In this document: positions 32,446 through 41,503 of the stretch, piece by piece
Layout of the letters: every line of letters starts with the position of its first letter
Numbering within the stretch: the stretch's first letter is position 1
Assembly (NCBI RefSeq): GCF_000956505.1
Contig: NZ_JYIX01000024.1
Span: 1-64,000 of the forward strand
Origin: Microbacterium azadirachtae
Lineage (GTDB): Bacteria > Actinomycetota > Actinomycetes > Actinomycetales > Microbacteriaceae
Direction of reading: 5' to 3'
Length of the DNA: 64,000 nt
Notes under the pieces: generated by a model
Seen by the model: the letters and a program-made list of their open reading frames with translations, nothing else
What the model was told of the DNA's origin: nothing
Databases searched by the model: none
Program-made: the position numbers and the translations under genes

Positions 32446-34735
32446 AGGTGTACCCAAACGTGTTGGTTCCGGTCGCCGACGTGAACACCGCGGAGACGGC
32501 GCCGGTCGGGATGCTGGTCGTGTAGGACTTGAACGTCACGCTGACGCCCTTGTCGGCGGTGATGCCGCCGTACGTCTTCAGGCCGTACTTCGTCTTGAGC
32601 TGGATCGTGACGGGATCGGCGCCCGTGTTGTACGCGCGCACGTCGAGCGCCACCTTGCCGGTCACGGTCTTGGGCGTCGCATCCGTCCAGCCCGCGATCG
32701 ACGCGCTCGCCTGGACGACGGAGACGGTCGGCAGCGTGGTGGATCCGGCGGAGTGGCTCGCCGTGATGACGAGCTGGCCGGCGGCCGTCGTGATCAGCGG
32801 CGGGACGACGGCGATGCCGTCCGCGTTGGTCTTGACGGTCGCCGTCGTCGCCCCGCTGCCCGCGACGGCCGCGATCGTGCCGTTCCAGGCGAAGACGACG
32901 TTCTGACCGACGACCGGTCCGCCGCTCGCGTCGGTGAGTCGCACGCCGGAGCCCGTCGCGGTCTGGCCGACGTTGAGCGTCACCGTCTGGCCGAGAGCCT
33001 GCGCGGCCGCGACCGCGGCCCCTGTCGCCGCGACGGTCACCGTTACGGCGGTCGTGCTCGATCCGGCCAGACGGTACTCGAGCGTGCGGGCATCCGAGCC
33101 CGGCACCGTGACCGGGCCGGCGTAGGACTGCCACGCCCCGGCGCCGATGCGGTACTCCATGCCCGGGGTCGAGGGGGCGCCCTCCGTCGTCGCGGAGACC
33201 GTCACCACCCGCCCGGTGGCCGTCGCGCTGAGCAGAGGAGTGACCATGGACGCCGAGACCGTGTACTGGCCGATCGAACCGTACTCAGGCATTCCGGAGC
33301 TCGTGTCGGTCTGGGTGTAGCCGGCGGTGGTGCCGTAACCGACGCCCTCGACCGTCAGGTAGTAGGTGCCGGGGGTGACATCGACCCGACCGGACGCGCT
33401 CATACCGCTGACGTACGACCGCCGGTTGCCGTCATTGACCACGGGGGCCGGGTCGAAGGGCTGTCCGACGAGGTTGCCCGCAGCGTCGTAGACGCTGAGC
33501 CTCACGTCGAGCATCGGACCGTATTCCGCGACGGCGGCGCTCACGTCGAGCTTGCCGGACGTGGGCACGTCGATCCGGAAGACGTCCCTGTCCTTCACCC
33601 CGTTCGGGCCGAAGTTGCGCTCGATCACGCCCGGGACCTTGGATCCGAGCGGGAGCGCGGTGGCCGTGGCGTCGAGAGCGTTCCCGTGGTCGTCCTGCCG
33701 GAAGTCGATCGCACCGGAGTAGTACGTGTAGACGTCGACGTGCGCCCCGGTGCCGTCGCAGGCTCCGCTGGCGTTCGGGAGGTAGGCGTCGGGGTTGTCG
33801 CCGCACCAGCCGTCATTGGCCTCCTGGCCGGTCGAAGTGACGGCCCAGCGCTGGGACCTGGCCCACGAGGAGCTGGTCATGGCCGCGAGGTCGTTCTGCC
33901 CGCCGTTGGTCGCATTCGGGTACTGCCCGTCCGTCCACCGGTCCATGCCGATGTTGTCGGCGTTGCCCATGATGGGCGCCCAGAAGCCGGTGTTCGGCGA
34001 GTAGTAGATGTTCGTGTTCGGGCCTTCGATGTACCCGCCTTCCGGGGCGGGCTGCACGCTGCTCCATCCCTGGTGGCCGAGGCTGAGGGTGTGACCGACC
34101 TCGTGTGCGGCGGTCGCGGCGAGCTGTCGGGCGTTGCGGGGCTCCTGGCCGACGGAGGTGGTCCAGGCGAAGTTGTCGCTGAAGTCGCCGAAGCTCTTGG
34201 AGTGGGCGACGCCGAGCGCGCCTTCGACGATGGAGAGCCCGTTGCCGCCATCCTCGCCGAGGGAGTTCGCGGTGAAGACCGCGACATCGCCGTACTCGGC
34301 GTCGGTCTCGCTCGTCTTCGCCAGCTGGTCGTCGCTCGGGCGGACGGTGGTGACGTTCACGTCGAACGGCGAGTAGTACTCGGCCATGCGCAGATACACC
34401 TCGCGGCGGAGCTCTTTCGAGTCGCCGTCGACGGCGCCGAACGCGACGGGCGTGTCGTTGCGCGCGGCGTTCTCACGGTTCTTGTTCCACGGTGAGCCGG
34501 TGAGGGTGCCGCCGTCGAAGACGAGCCAGATCGTCTTCGGTGCGCCCGGCTTGCTGGAGAGGGCCTCGAAGTTCCCGTCTTCGGCGGAGGCCTGGGTGGT
34601 GGTGAACTTCGGGCCGTACGTCCCGTACAGACCGGGGCCGGTCTCGGCGAAGACCATCGGTGCGGCGGCCGTCGCAAGCACGCTCGCCGCGGTGACCGCG
34701 ACGCCGAGCCTGTAGGCAACTCGTCGAATCGACAT
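32423..34735 (-). CDS. secreted zinc metalloprotease (HExxHxxxxxH, metzincin type)
   Basis: 770 residues from ATG 34735 (SD AAAGGA). Sec signal peptide ends near VFA|ET. The catalytic domain (~40-300) carries HEVGHTLSLGH with zinc ligands H211, H215, H221 and catalytic E212, followed by a likely Met-turn in FWAPIMGNADN. Then a PPC-like beta domain (RDVFRIDVPTSGKLDVSAAV ... GTYYLTVEGVGYG), an Ig/sugar-binding-like stretch, a Big_1-like domain and a terminal carbohydrate-binding-like module. Substrate unknown. It heads an operon with overlapping genes for a Tat-exported protein and a lipoprotein, which suggests an assembled extracellular unit. Confidence 0.87.
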   Translation of the reverse strand: MSIRRVAYRLGVAVTAASVLATAAAPMVFAETGPGLYGTYGPKFTTTQASAEDGNFEALSSKPGAPKTIWLVFDGGTLTGSPWNKNRENAARNDTPVAFGAVDGDSKELRREVYLRMAEYYSPFDVNVTTVRPSDDQLAKTSETDAEYGDVAVFTANSLGEDGGNGLSIVEGALGVAHSKSFGDFSDNFAWTTSVGQEPRNARQLAATAAHEVGHTLSLGHQGWSSVQPAPEGGYIEGPNTNIYYSPNTGFWAPIMGNADNIGMDRWTDGQYPNATNGGQNDLAAMTSSSWARSQRWAVTSTGQEANDGWCGDNPDAYLPNASGACDGTGAHVDVYTYYSGAIDFRQDDHGNALDATATALPLGSKVPGVIERNFGPNGVKDRDVFRIDVPTSGKLDVSAAVAEYGPMLDVRLSVYDAAGNLVGQPFDPAPVVNDGNRRSYVSGMSASGRVDVTPGTYYLTVEGVGYGTTAGYTQTDTSSGMPEYGSIGQYTVSASMVTPLLSATATGRVVTVSATTEGAPSTPGMEYRIGAGAWQSYAGPVTVPGSDARTLEYRLAGSSTTAVTVTVAATGAAVAAAQALGQTVTLNVGQTATGSGVRLTDASGGPVVGQNVVFAWNGTIAAVAGSGATTATVKTNADGIAVVPPLITTAAGQLVITASHSAGSTTLPTVSVVQASASIAGWTDATPKTVTGKVALDVRAYNTGADPVTIQLKTKYGLKTYGGITADKGVSVTFKSYTTSIPTGAVSAVFTSATGTNTFGYTYDAYAAQ

Positions 34736-34929
34736 CTGGTTCCTTTCTAGGACGTGTGTTCCCGTGCGTGGGCGGAGAGGCGCGCGAACGCCGTCGAGGT
34801 TGTTCTGCGGGTTCCGATCAGCGGCCAGCACGAGCAGCTGCGCCCCCCAGTCGGCACAGCATTGCCCAGACTACGAATCGATCGAGATCGCGCACATCAC
34901 GCGGATTGGGTGAACCTGGGATGGTGCCG

Positions 34930-35451
34930 TCATGCTGTCTCGGCGCTGGACGTCGATGGGTGTTCCTGCCGGCGCGACCGCGCTGCGCCGCGCGGCGGCG
35001 GCGGTCCAGACGGCGGATCCGGCGTTCTGCCGGCGAGCAGACCGCGCCGGATCGCCTCGTCGACGGCTGCTGAGCGCGACCCGACGCTGAGCTTGCGGTA
35101 GACGGCCTTCGCCTGCGAGCTGACGGTGTTCCGAGAGACGAAGAGGTGCTCGCCGATCTGGGCCAGGGTGAGATGTGTCCGCAGGAGGGGGAGCAGCCGC
35201 AACTCCGCGGGCGTCATGCTGCCGTGGCGGGCGACGCCGGCGGGTTCCGCTCGCGTGGCGCGTCCGGCGACGACCGATGCGTCCGCGGCGAACGCATCCC
35301 GGCCGAGACTCTCATCGATCTCAGCGAGCAGTGAGCACGCTGCGTCGAGCTCTCCGCGTTCGATCCGCGCATGCACGACGCGGATCCGGTCTCGGACGTG
35401 GAGGAGGAGTTCCTGCAGCGCCGGTGGCGTCGCGCTCGTCTCCTTCGTCAT
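34930..35451 (-). CDS. LuxR-type HTH transcriptional regulator
   Basis: 173 residues from ATG 35451. Helical N-terminal half (RDRIRVVHARIERGELDAACSLLAEID) without a recognisable receiver domain, then the GerE/LuxR HTH (MTPAELRLLPLLRTHLTLAQIGEHLFVSRNTVSSQAKAVYRKLSV). Pro/Arg-rich tail. It lies ~195 bp upstream of the metalloprotease operon on the opposite side of that promoter region (same strand), so it may control it; not proven. Confidence 0.75.
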   Translation of the reverse strand: MTKETSATPPALQELLLHVRDRIRVVHARIERGELDAACSLLAEIDESLGRDAFAADASVVAGRATRAEPAGVARHGSMTPAELRLLPLLRTHLTLAQIGEHLFVSRNTVSSQAKAVYRKLSVGSRSAAVDEAIRRGLLAGRTPDPPSGPPPPRGAARSRRQEHPSTSSAETA

Positions 35452-35555
35452 GACACGCAGAGTAGGGGCCCAGAGATTCACACAGAGCGGGTGAGGTGTG
35501 AAGGGCGGGCCTCGGCGACGAGATTCTCTCCTCAGGCCGCGTAGCGGCGGACTCC

Positions 35556-36206
35556 TCAGCGGCGCCCTTCCATCGCGGTCGGGCCGACGTTCTCGTCGAG
35601 CCACTGCACGAGCGGGCGGGCGGCGCGGAGCACAGCGACCACGTGGTCCACGGTCTCGGGGGAGCGCAGCCAGGGCGTCGACGGATCCCAGTGCTTCCTC
35701 GCGACCAGGTCCTTGTTCCGGAGCAGCTCGATGCGCGGATGATCCTTCGCGTATCCGCGGGGAGCGGTGGCGAGGCGATCGTGGGAGGTGACGTCGATGC
35801 CCGAAGTTTCGAGGTCGCCGATGATGGCCTCGAGCCGAGGACCCGCCGTATCGTCGGCGACCGCGGCGCGCAGGCGCGTCAGCTGGTCTGAGGCCAGCAT
35901 GTGGCACCCCGCGCCCGTGCCGAGTCCGCGGGCGGAGAACTCGACGTAGCCCTGGCCGAGCATGGCCCCAATCGACGTCTTGTAAGGCGACTTGTCGGCG
36001 CTGAAGCGGATGTCGCGGTTCGGTCGGAAGATCCGTCCCTCGCCGAACTCGGCGGACAGGTCGTCCAGCAGGGCCTGCATCGGCGCGAGGACCTCGGCGT
36101 CGTAGACCGCGCGGTTCCGAGTCCAGTAGTCCTTGCTGTTGTCGGCTTCGAGGCCGACGTAGAACGCGCTCGCGCGCTCCGACCACCCCGGGAACGTCGC
36201 GCTCAC
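35556..36206 (-). CDS. DUF2461 family protein
   Basis: 216 residues from GTG 36206. Matches the DUF2461/TIGR02453 pattern: FYVGLEADNSKDYWTRNRAVYD at the start, RIFRPNRDIRFSADKSPYKTSIGAML, LPxGYxKDHPRxELLRNKDL-like segment. Widely conserved, function not known. It directly follows the TfoX-like gene (one base between them), so the two are co-transcribed. Confidence 0.82.
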   Translation of the reverse strand: MSATFPGWSERASAFYVGLEADNSKDYWTRNRAVYDAEVLAPMQALLDDLSAEFGEGRIFRPNRDIRFSADKSPYKTSIGAMLGQGYVEFSARGLGTGAGCHMLASDQLTRLRAAVADDTAGPRLEAIIGDLETSGIDVTSHDRLATAPRGYAKDHPRIELLRNKDLVARKHWDPSTPWLRSPETVDHVVAVLRAARPLVQWLDENVGPTAMEGRR

Positions 36207-36207
36207 G

Positions 36208-36582
36208 TCAGGCCTTCTTCCGCGGAGCACGTGTCTTGGGCTGTTTGGCCGGGAGCCGCCCGACCTGCTCGAGCGCGGCGGACACCCATTCCGTGGCGCG
36301 TTCCGGGTCGCCCCGCCATGCCGGCGGCAGCGCGAGATAGCCGCCCATCGGCCTCTCCGCAGGGCCGAACGGGCCCACGCCGGGAACGGCTCGCAGGGCG
36401 CTGAGAGAGTCCTCATCGACGAGGCGCACGCCGAGATCGTCGCCGAAGAGTCCGGCGAACATGTTGCCGTTCACGAAGGCGCCCAGGTTGCCGAACATCG
36501 GCTTGACCTCGACGCCGGGCGCCTCAGGGATGACGGCGCGGAAGAACTCCTTGGAGTCCTCGGACGGTCGCGGGATCTGCAT
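36208..36582 (-). CDS. TfoX N-terminal domain family protein
   Basis: 124 residues; VKPMFGNLGAFVNGNMFAGLFGDDLGVRLVDED is the core of the TfoX_N fold, and the C-terminal TfoX domain is absent. Lys/Arg/Pro-rich tail. In proteobacteria full TfoX is a competence regulator, but these short actinobacterial forms have no assigned role. Confidence 0.78.
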   Translation of the reverse strand: MQIPRPSEDSKEFFRAVIPEAPGVEVKPMFGNLGAFVNGNMFAGLFGDDLGVRLVDEDSLSALRAVPGVGPFGPAERPMGGYLALPPAWRGDPERATEWVSAALEQVGRLPAKQPKTRAPRKKA

Positions 36583-36723
36583 GGCTCTGTTATCTCACGT
36601 TCGGCGGGAGAGCGTAACCCGCCGATCCCTTCCGCGGACTCCGTCCCCGGCCTAGACTCCTGCGCGAAGCCTCCGCATCGGACCGGAGATCCTCGGCGCC
36701 CCGGCGGAGCTGAAGGAGAAGAC

Positions 36724-37290
36724 ATGCAGAACCTGACGATCGACTTCATCTGCTCGCTCGACGGCTACGGCGCCGCGGAGGGCTGGCCGGGCCTGTGGGG
36801 GATGGGCGGTCCCGAGTATTTCGAGTGGCTCGGTTCCGCTCCGGACAAGGACTATCCGATCCTCATGGGGGCGACGACGTACCGGCTCATGTCGGCGTTC
36901 GCCGCGGGAGGGGAGGAGGGCGTCGGCGTGCTCGACGCGATCCCGAAGTACGTGTTCTCCTCGACCCTCGACGAACCGCTCGCCTGGGCGAACTCGATCC
37001 TCGTCCGCGACGACGCCGTCGGCTACGTGCGCCAGTTGAAGGAGGAGTCGGACAGCCCGCTGCGCACCCTCGGCAGCATCGCCCTCTGCCGCGCCCTGCT
37101 GAACGCGGGTCTCGTCGACCGGTACCGCGTCGTGCTCTTCCCCGTGATCACCGGCGCCACAGGACAGGACCGGATCTTCGACGGCTATCCCGACGTGCGC
37201 CTCGACCTCGTCGAGTCGCGCACGTTCGACGGGCGGCTGCAGCTGCTCGAGTACGTCCCGACGGTGCTCGACGGCCCGCCCGGACGCTGA
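36724..37290 (+). CDS. dihydrofolate reductase/RibD C-terminal family protein
   Basis: 188 residues from ATG 36724 (SD AAGGAGA). LTIDFICSLDGYGAAEGWPG, PILMGATTYRLM, KYVFSSTLDEPLAWANS, and ATGQDRIFDGYPDVRLDLVESRTFDGRLQLLEYVP follow the RibD_C fold with its NADPH-binding pattern. Substrate unknown; not the housekeeping FolA by length and motif. Confidence 0.85.
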   Translation: MQNLTIDFICSLDGYGAAEGWPGLWGMGGPEYFEWLGSAPDKDYPILMGATTYRLMSAFAAGGEEGVGVLDAIPKYVFSSTLDEPLAWANSILVRDDAVGYVRQLKEESDSPLRTLGSIALCRALLNAGLVDRYRVVLFPVITGATGQDRIFDGYPDVRLDLVESRTFDGRLQLLEYVPTVLDGPPGR

Positions 37291-37373
37291 ACCCACCCGT
37301 GCGCCGGGGGACGGGGAGGAGCATCCTGGACTCAGGAGCGCACGGGACCGCGCGCGAAGGCGAGGAGGACCGC

Positions 37374-37529
37374 ATGGGCCACGACAAGAACGACGAGCTG
37401 CGCGAGGGCCGGCAGGAGCAGGAAGAGCGCCGGCAGCATCACCGCGACGAGACCTTCGAGGAGACCGGCGGTGTCGACGACGAGGGTTCGCAGGACGAGC
37501 GCCGCGAGGAGGGCCTCGACCGGCTGTGA
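37374..37529 (+). CDS. small, highly charged hypothetical protein
   Basis: 51 residues from ATG 37374 with the SD GAGGAGGAC. Almost only charged or polar residues (MGHDKNDELREGRQEQEERR...), probably disordered or one long helix. The good SD and the terminator right behind support a real gene. Confidence 0.55.
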   Translation: MGHDKNDELREGRQEQEERRQHHRDETFEETGGVDDEGSQDERREEGLDRL

Positions 37530-37548
37530 GCCTGCGGCGCGGCGATGC

Positions 37549-37584
37549 CGGGTGGTGAGGATCGGATCCGATCCTCACCACCCG
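37549..37584. terminator. 36-bp perfect palindrome, bidirectional terminator
   Basis: Bases 37549-37584 are fully self-complementary about the centre 37566/37567. They lie between the stop codons of two convergent genes (37529 and 37591). Confidence 0.85.
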
Positions 37585-37590
37585 TCGACG

Positions 37591-38412
37591 TCATTCCGCG
37601 AAGAACGCGAGGATGTCGTCGTCCAGCGCCACCTGGTAGTCGCCCCAGATCCCGTGCGACGCCCCGGGGTAGACCTTCAGAGTCCCCTGGGAGACGAGCG
37701 TGATCGCCTTCTCCGCCGCAGCGGCGATGGGGACGATCTGATCGTCGTCGCCGTGCGCGAGCAGGATCGGGACGTCGAGAGCCTGCAGATTCTTGGTGAA
37801 GTCGGTCTCCGAGAAGACCTCGACGCAGTCGTAGACGGCGTTGAGGGCCGCCATCATGCCCTGGCGCTGGAAGTCGTCGACGAGGCCCTGCGAGCGCTTC
37901 TCCGGCTGGTGGTTGAAGCCGAAGAACGACTCGGCGAGGTCCTTGTAGAACTGCGAGCGATCGTTCAGCACGCCCGCGCGGATGCCGTCGAACACCTCCA
38001 GCGGGGTGCCCTCGGGGTTCGTCGCAGACTGGAGCATGACCGGCGGCACCGCTCCGGCCGTGGCGACCTTGGACACCCGCCCGGCGCCGAGGGTCGCCGC
38101 GTAGCGGACCACCTCGCCGCCTCCGGTGGAGTGGCCGACGAGGAGGATGTCCTGCAGATCCAGCTGCTCGGCGAGCGAGGCCAGATCGGCCACATAGGTG
38201 TCCATGTCGTTGCCGCGGTACGTGCGCGACGAGCGTCCGTGACCGCGCCGGTCGTGAGCGATCGCGCGGTATCCGGCGTCGGCGAAGATCTTCAGCTCCT
38301 TCTGCCAGGCGTCCGAGTTCAGCGGCCAGCCGTGACTGAAGATGACCGGGCGCCCTTCGCCGAGTTCGGTGTAGTAGATCTCGGTGCCGTCGGGTGTCGT
38401 GATGTAGGGCAT
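37591..38412 (-). CDS. alpha/beta hydrolase, non-heme chloroperoxidase-like
   Basis: 273 residues from ATG 38412 with SD AGGA. Oxyanion motif SHGWPLNSDAW, nucleophile GHSTGG, acid in LLAHGDDDQIVP, and His in YPGASHGIWG. Closest in style to cofactor-free haloperoxidases/perhydrolases. It follows an XRE regulator gene on the same strand that may control it. Confidence 0.88.
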   Translation of the reverse strand: MPYITTPDGTEIYYTELGEGRPVIFSHGWPLNSDAWQKELKIFADAGYRAIAHDRRGHGRSSRTYRGNDMDTYVADLASLAEQLDLQDILLVGHSTGGGEVVRYAATLGAGRVSKVATAGAVPPVMLQSATNPEGTPLEVFDGIRAGVLNDRSQFYKDLAESFFGFNHQPEKRSQGLVDDFQRQGMMAALNAVYDCVEVFSETDFTKNLQALDVPILLAHGDDDQIVPIAAAAEKAITLVSQGTLKVYPGASHGIWGDYQVALDDDILAFFAE

Positions 38413-38519
38413 CGTGTGTCCTTTCCTGGGGGAGGAGTGCTGTCCGCGACGAGGTCGCTGCGGACTCGCGTCACACACGATATGGCTCAGCTGCAGGAGC
38501 GAGAGAGGCCCGCGTAGTA

Positions 38520-39347
38520 CTACCCTCCGGCCGCCTCGGAGAGGGGAACGGATGCCGCGAGGCCGGCGAAGAGGGTTTCCGCGATTCCCCCGGGAGGGGC
38601 CGAGAGCACAGTGAGCTGGTAGCCCGCGAGGCTCCGGACGGCGAAGTTGTGCGCATCGATCGCGACGTCCCCCAATCCCTCGATGGCGATGTGGAACGTG
38701 GTGTCTTCGGGACCGGAGACGTCCTGCCGCTCCCAGATGCGGACGAAGTCCGGATCGGACGAGAGTTTGCGGACGAGCTCGGCCAGTCGCGGTGAGTCCG
38801 GATGCGCATCCCTGCGCAGGGTGGCCACCGCCGAGCGCGTCATCGCCTCCCACTCCACGAGGGTGCCTTTCATGCGTGCGTTGAAGAGGGCGGCGACCTG
38901 ATTGGATCCCACGGCGAGTCCGCCGTGCCCCAGAGCCGCCGCCAGGGGGGTGGAGGCGACGATGTCCCGGTGCGGGTCGGAGATGTACGCCGCGGTGCGG
39001 TACCAGCGCGAGAGCGTTCGGGTGATGCGTTCGGCGATCTCCGGGCTGGGTGCGCCCCTCATCGGCGGCTGGCCGCCCGCAAGCCGGTGCAGGTGCGCGA
39101 CCGACTCCTCGTCGAGGTGCAGTGCACGGGCGAGGGACGAGAGCACCTGTTCGGAGGGACGGCCGACGCGCCCCTGCTCGATGCGCAGGTAGTACTCGGC
39201 ACTGATCCCGGCGAGCTCGGCGACTTCATGGCGTCGGAGACCGGTGACACGTCGTCCCTGTTGCCTGATGAGTCCGACATCCTCGGGCTGGGTCACATTG
39301 CGCCGTGCCCGGACGTAGACACCCAGGGCGTTGCGAGAAGGGTTCAC
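38520..39347 (-). CDS. XRE-type regulator with MmyB-like ligand domain
   Basis: 275 residues from GTG 39347. N-terminal HTH_31 with RRVTGLRRHEVAELAGISAEYYLRIEQGR. C-terminal MmyB/PAS-like ligand domain (RTAAYISDPHRDIVASTPLAAAL, RWEAM..., VRKLSSDPDFVRIWERQDV). These regulators commonly control a neighbouring oxidoreductase or hydrolase, here probably the alpha/beta hydrolase 107 bp downstream. Confidence 0.88.
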   Translation of the reverse strand: MNPSRNALGVYVRARRNVTQPEDVGLIRQQGRRVTGLRRHEVAELAGISAEYYLRIEQGRVGRPSEQVLSSLARALHLDEESVAHLHRLAGGQPPMRGAPSPEIAERITRTLSRWYRTAAYISDPHRDIVASTPLAAALGHGGLAVGSNQVAALFNARMKGTLVEWEAMTRSAVATLRRDAHPDSPRLAELVRKLSSDPDFVRIWERQDVSGPEDTTFHIAIEGLGDVAIDAHNFAVRSLAGYQLTVLSAPPGGIAETLFAGLAASVPLSEAAGG

Positions 39348-39433
39348 AGACTTCCTAGCGACGTAGATCGGATCCTATTCTCGTACACGGTGGCGGGAAT
39401 CGGCCCGTCCGAGGAGGCTCGGAGCGCAGGACG

Positions 39434-39958
39434 ATGGTTCGTGAAGAGGGCGCGGGCAGGGCGCTGCTGGAGAGCATGATCCAGGAGGATCCTCACCGCC
39501 TCCGGCGACGAAGCCTCGCGCGCGGCGTTCCCCGGGACGACGCCGACGACGTCGCGCAGACCGCGCTTCTGCGTGCGTGGCGTTTGATCGAGCATCTCGA
39601 GGAGCCGACGCCGGGGCGACTGTGCTCATGGCTCGACACGATCGCCCGCAACGAGGCCATCGATCTCGCCCGGCGGCGGAGGCGGCGCCCGACCGTCGCG
39701 CTCGACGACTCGGTCGCGGACGAGCATGACGCACAGGACGAGACGGAGATGCGGATCATCCTGGACGGGGCGCTGGAGGCCATCCGGAGCCTGCCCCCGG
39801 CACTGCGGGACGCGCTGGTCATGAGCGTCGCAGACGGGCTTTCGACCCAGGAGATCGGCGATCGTCTCGGACTCACCCCGGAAGCGGTCCGCCAGCGGAT
39901 ACGGCGGGCGCGCAAGGCGCTCGCCGCATGCAGGAAAGCGGGCATGTCGAGCGAGTAG
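39434..39958 (+). CDS. ECF-type RNA polymerase sigma factor
   Basis: 174 residues. Region 2: DDADDVAQTALLRAWRLIEHLEEPTPGRLCSWLDTIARNEAIDLARRRRRRP. Region 4: IRSLPPALRDALVMSVADGLSTQEIGDRLGLTPEAVRQRIRRARKAL. No anti-sigma gene is adjacent. It is transcribed away from the XRE regulator; a small hairpin and an NTF2-like gene follow. Confidence 0.87.
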   Translation: MVREEGAGRALLESMIQEDPHRLRRRSLARGVPRDDADDVAQTALLRAWRLIEHLEEPTPGRLCSWLDTIARNEAIDLARRRRRRPTVALDDSVADEHDAQDETEMRIILDGALEAIRSLPPALRDALVMSVADGLSTQEIGDRLGLTPEAVRQRIRRARKALAACRKAGMSSE

Positions 39959-39962
39959 AAAG

Positions 39963-39981
39963 CCGTCTGTCACGCAGACGG
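39963..39981 (+). terminator. short hairpin after the sigma factor gene
   Basis: Stem CCGTCTG (39963-39969) with CAGACGG (39975-39981), five-base loop, five bases after the stop codon. Modest strength; may be only an attenuator. Confidence 0.55.
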
Positions 39982-40037
39982 ACTCCTGACGTCCTTCTTC
40001 CTGAGCCCGACATCGCGGCTCAGAAGAAAGGAACACC

Positions 40038-40412
40038 ATGATCGTCTCTTCCCTCGACCAGCTGAACACCGCGTTCGCCGACCTCTTCAACGCCCGGGAC
40101 CTCGACGGCCTGATGGCACTCAACAGTGATGACGTGATCTTCGCGCCGGCGCCGGGCATGGCGCTGAGCGGCTCGGACAACGTGCGAGCGGCGCTCGAGC
40201 AGTTCCTCGCGCTGAACCTTCCGATCACGATGGCGGTGCGACACGTCTTCCAGAGCGGGAACATCGGTCTTGCGGTGGCGGATTGGGCCATCTCCGGCAT
40301 CGGACCCGACGGCTCATCCGTCGAGCTCGCAGGTACCACCGCCGATGTCGCCGTGTTCGACCCCGATCTCGGCTGGCGCTACGTCATCGACAATCCCTTC
40401 GGCACGGCCTGA
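40038..40412 (+). CDS. NTF2-like/SnoaL-type protein
   Basis: 124 residues from ATG 40038 (SD AGAAAGGA). DUF4440/SnoaL pattern: LNTAFADLFNARDLDGLMALNSDDVIFAPAPGMALSGSDNVRAALEQFLAL ... FQSGNIGLAVADWAISG. It follows the ECF sigma factor gene; ECF41-type sigma factors carry a fused SnoaL-like domain, so an association of the separate protein with this sigma factor is conceivable but unproven. Confidence 0.78.
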   Translation: MIVSSLDQLNTAFADLFNARDLDGLMALNSDDVIFAPAPGMALSGSDNVRAALEQFLALNLPITMAVRHVFQSGNIGLAVADWAISGIGPDGSSVELAGTTADVAVFDPDLGWRYVIDNPFGTA

Positions 40413-40545
40413 CCAGGCTGCGCTCAGCCGGCGGCCGACCATTCCGGGCGGCCGCCGGTGGCAGCGGCGGACATGCGCTTGATGCAGACGCATGGCCGTG
40501 ACAGGCTGACCGTGCGCCACGAACGCGCGCGGAGGGACGGATCCA

Positions 40546-41490
40546 GTGGTCACACAGCAGGTCGTCGCCCCGCCCGCCCGCGCCGCGCTCTTCCTCGTGC
40601 TCACGGTGCGAGAAGGGAGCGAGGAAGTCGTCCGCGAACTGCTCGCCGACCTGTCCGGGATCACCCGGTCCGTGTCGTTCCGCACCCCGTCGGACCACCT
40701 GAATGCCGTACTCGGCATCGGCGCGCTGCTGTGGGACCGGATGTTCGGCGCACCCCGGCCGAAGGGGCTGCACCCGTTCGAGGCGCTGCACGGCCCGCAC
40801 CACGTGGCTCCCGCGACGCCGGGCGACCTGCTCCTGCATGTGCGCGCGCATCACATGGACGTGTGCTTCGAGCTGTGCCGTCAGGTCGTGGATCGCCTCC
40901 GCGGTCACGCCGACGTCGTCGACGAGACGCACGGCTTCAAGTACTTCGACGAGCGCGACCTGCTCGGCTTCGTCGACGGCACGGAGAACCCAGAGGGGGC
41001 GGCGGCCACAGCGGCGGTGCTCATCGGCGACGAGGATCCGGAGTTCGCCGGCGGCAGCTACGTCATCGTGCAGAAGTACACGCACGACCTCTCTGCGTGG
41101 GGCGAGCTGCCCGTGCACGAGCAGGAAGGGGTCATCGGGCGCAGCAAGCTCGAGGACATCGAGATGCCCGATGCGGTGAAGCCGCGGAACTCGCACGTGC
41201 ACCTCAACACGATCGAGGATCCGGATGGCACACAGCGGCAGATCCTGCGCAGCAACATGCCGTTCGGAGAGCTCGGCAGCGCCCAGTTCGGCACCTACTT
41301 CATCGGCTATGCGGCGGATCCGGATGTGATCGAGCGGATGCTGAGGAACATGTTCCTCGGCGATCCTCCCGGCAACACCGACCGGATCCTGGACTTCTCC
41401 ACGGCCCGCACCGGATCGCTCTTCTTCGTGCCCACGGTGGATTTCCTCGACGACGTGCCGCCGGCGCCGGCCGCGCCTGCCGCCCCGTGA
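40546..41490 (+). CDS. Dyp-type (dye-decolorizing) heme peroxidase
   Basis: 314 residues from GTG 40546 (SD GGAGGGA). Dyp signature GFVDGTENPEG with the distal Asp, conserved proximal-His region in RNSHVHLNTIEDPDG, and an Arg in QRQILRSNMPFGE. No Tat signal, so it is of the cytoplasmic (YfeX-like) or encapsulin-cargo kind, although no encapsulin gene is next to it. Uses H2O2 to oxidise porphyrins, dyes or phenols. Confidence 0.93.
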   Translation: MVTQQVVAPPARAALFLVLTVREGSEEVVRELLADLSGITRSVSFRTPSDHLNAVLGIGALLWDRMFGAPRPKGLHPFEALHGPHHVAPATPGDLLLHVRAHHMDVCFELCRQVVDRLRGHADVVDETHGFKYFDERDLLGFVDGTENPEGAAATAAVLIGDEDPEFAGGSYVIVQKYTHDLSAWGELPVHEQEGVIGRSKLEDIEMPDAVKPRNSHVHLNTIEDPDGTQRQILRSNMPFGELGSAQFGTYFIGYAADPDVIERMLRNMFLGDPPGNTDRILDFSTARTGSLFFVPTVDFLDDVPPAPAAPAAP

Positions 41491-41503
41491 CGGGAGCCCG
41501 CCG

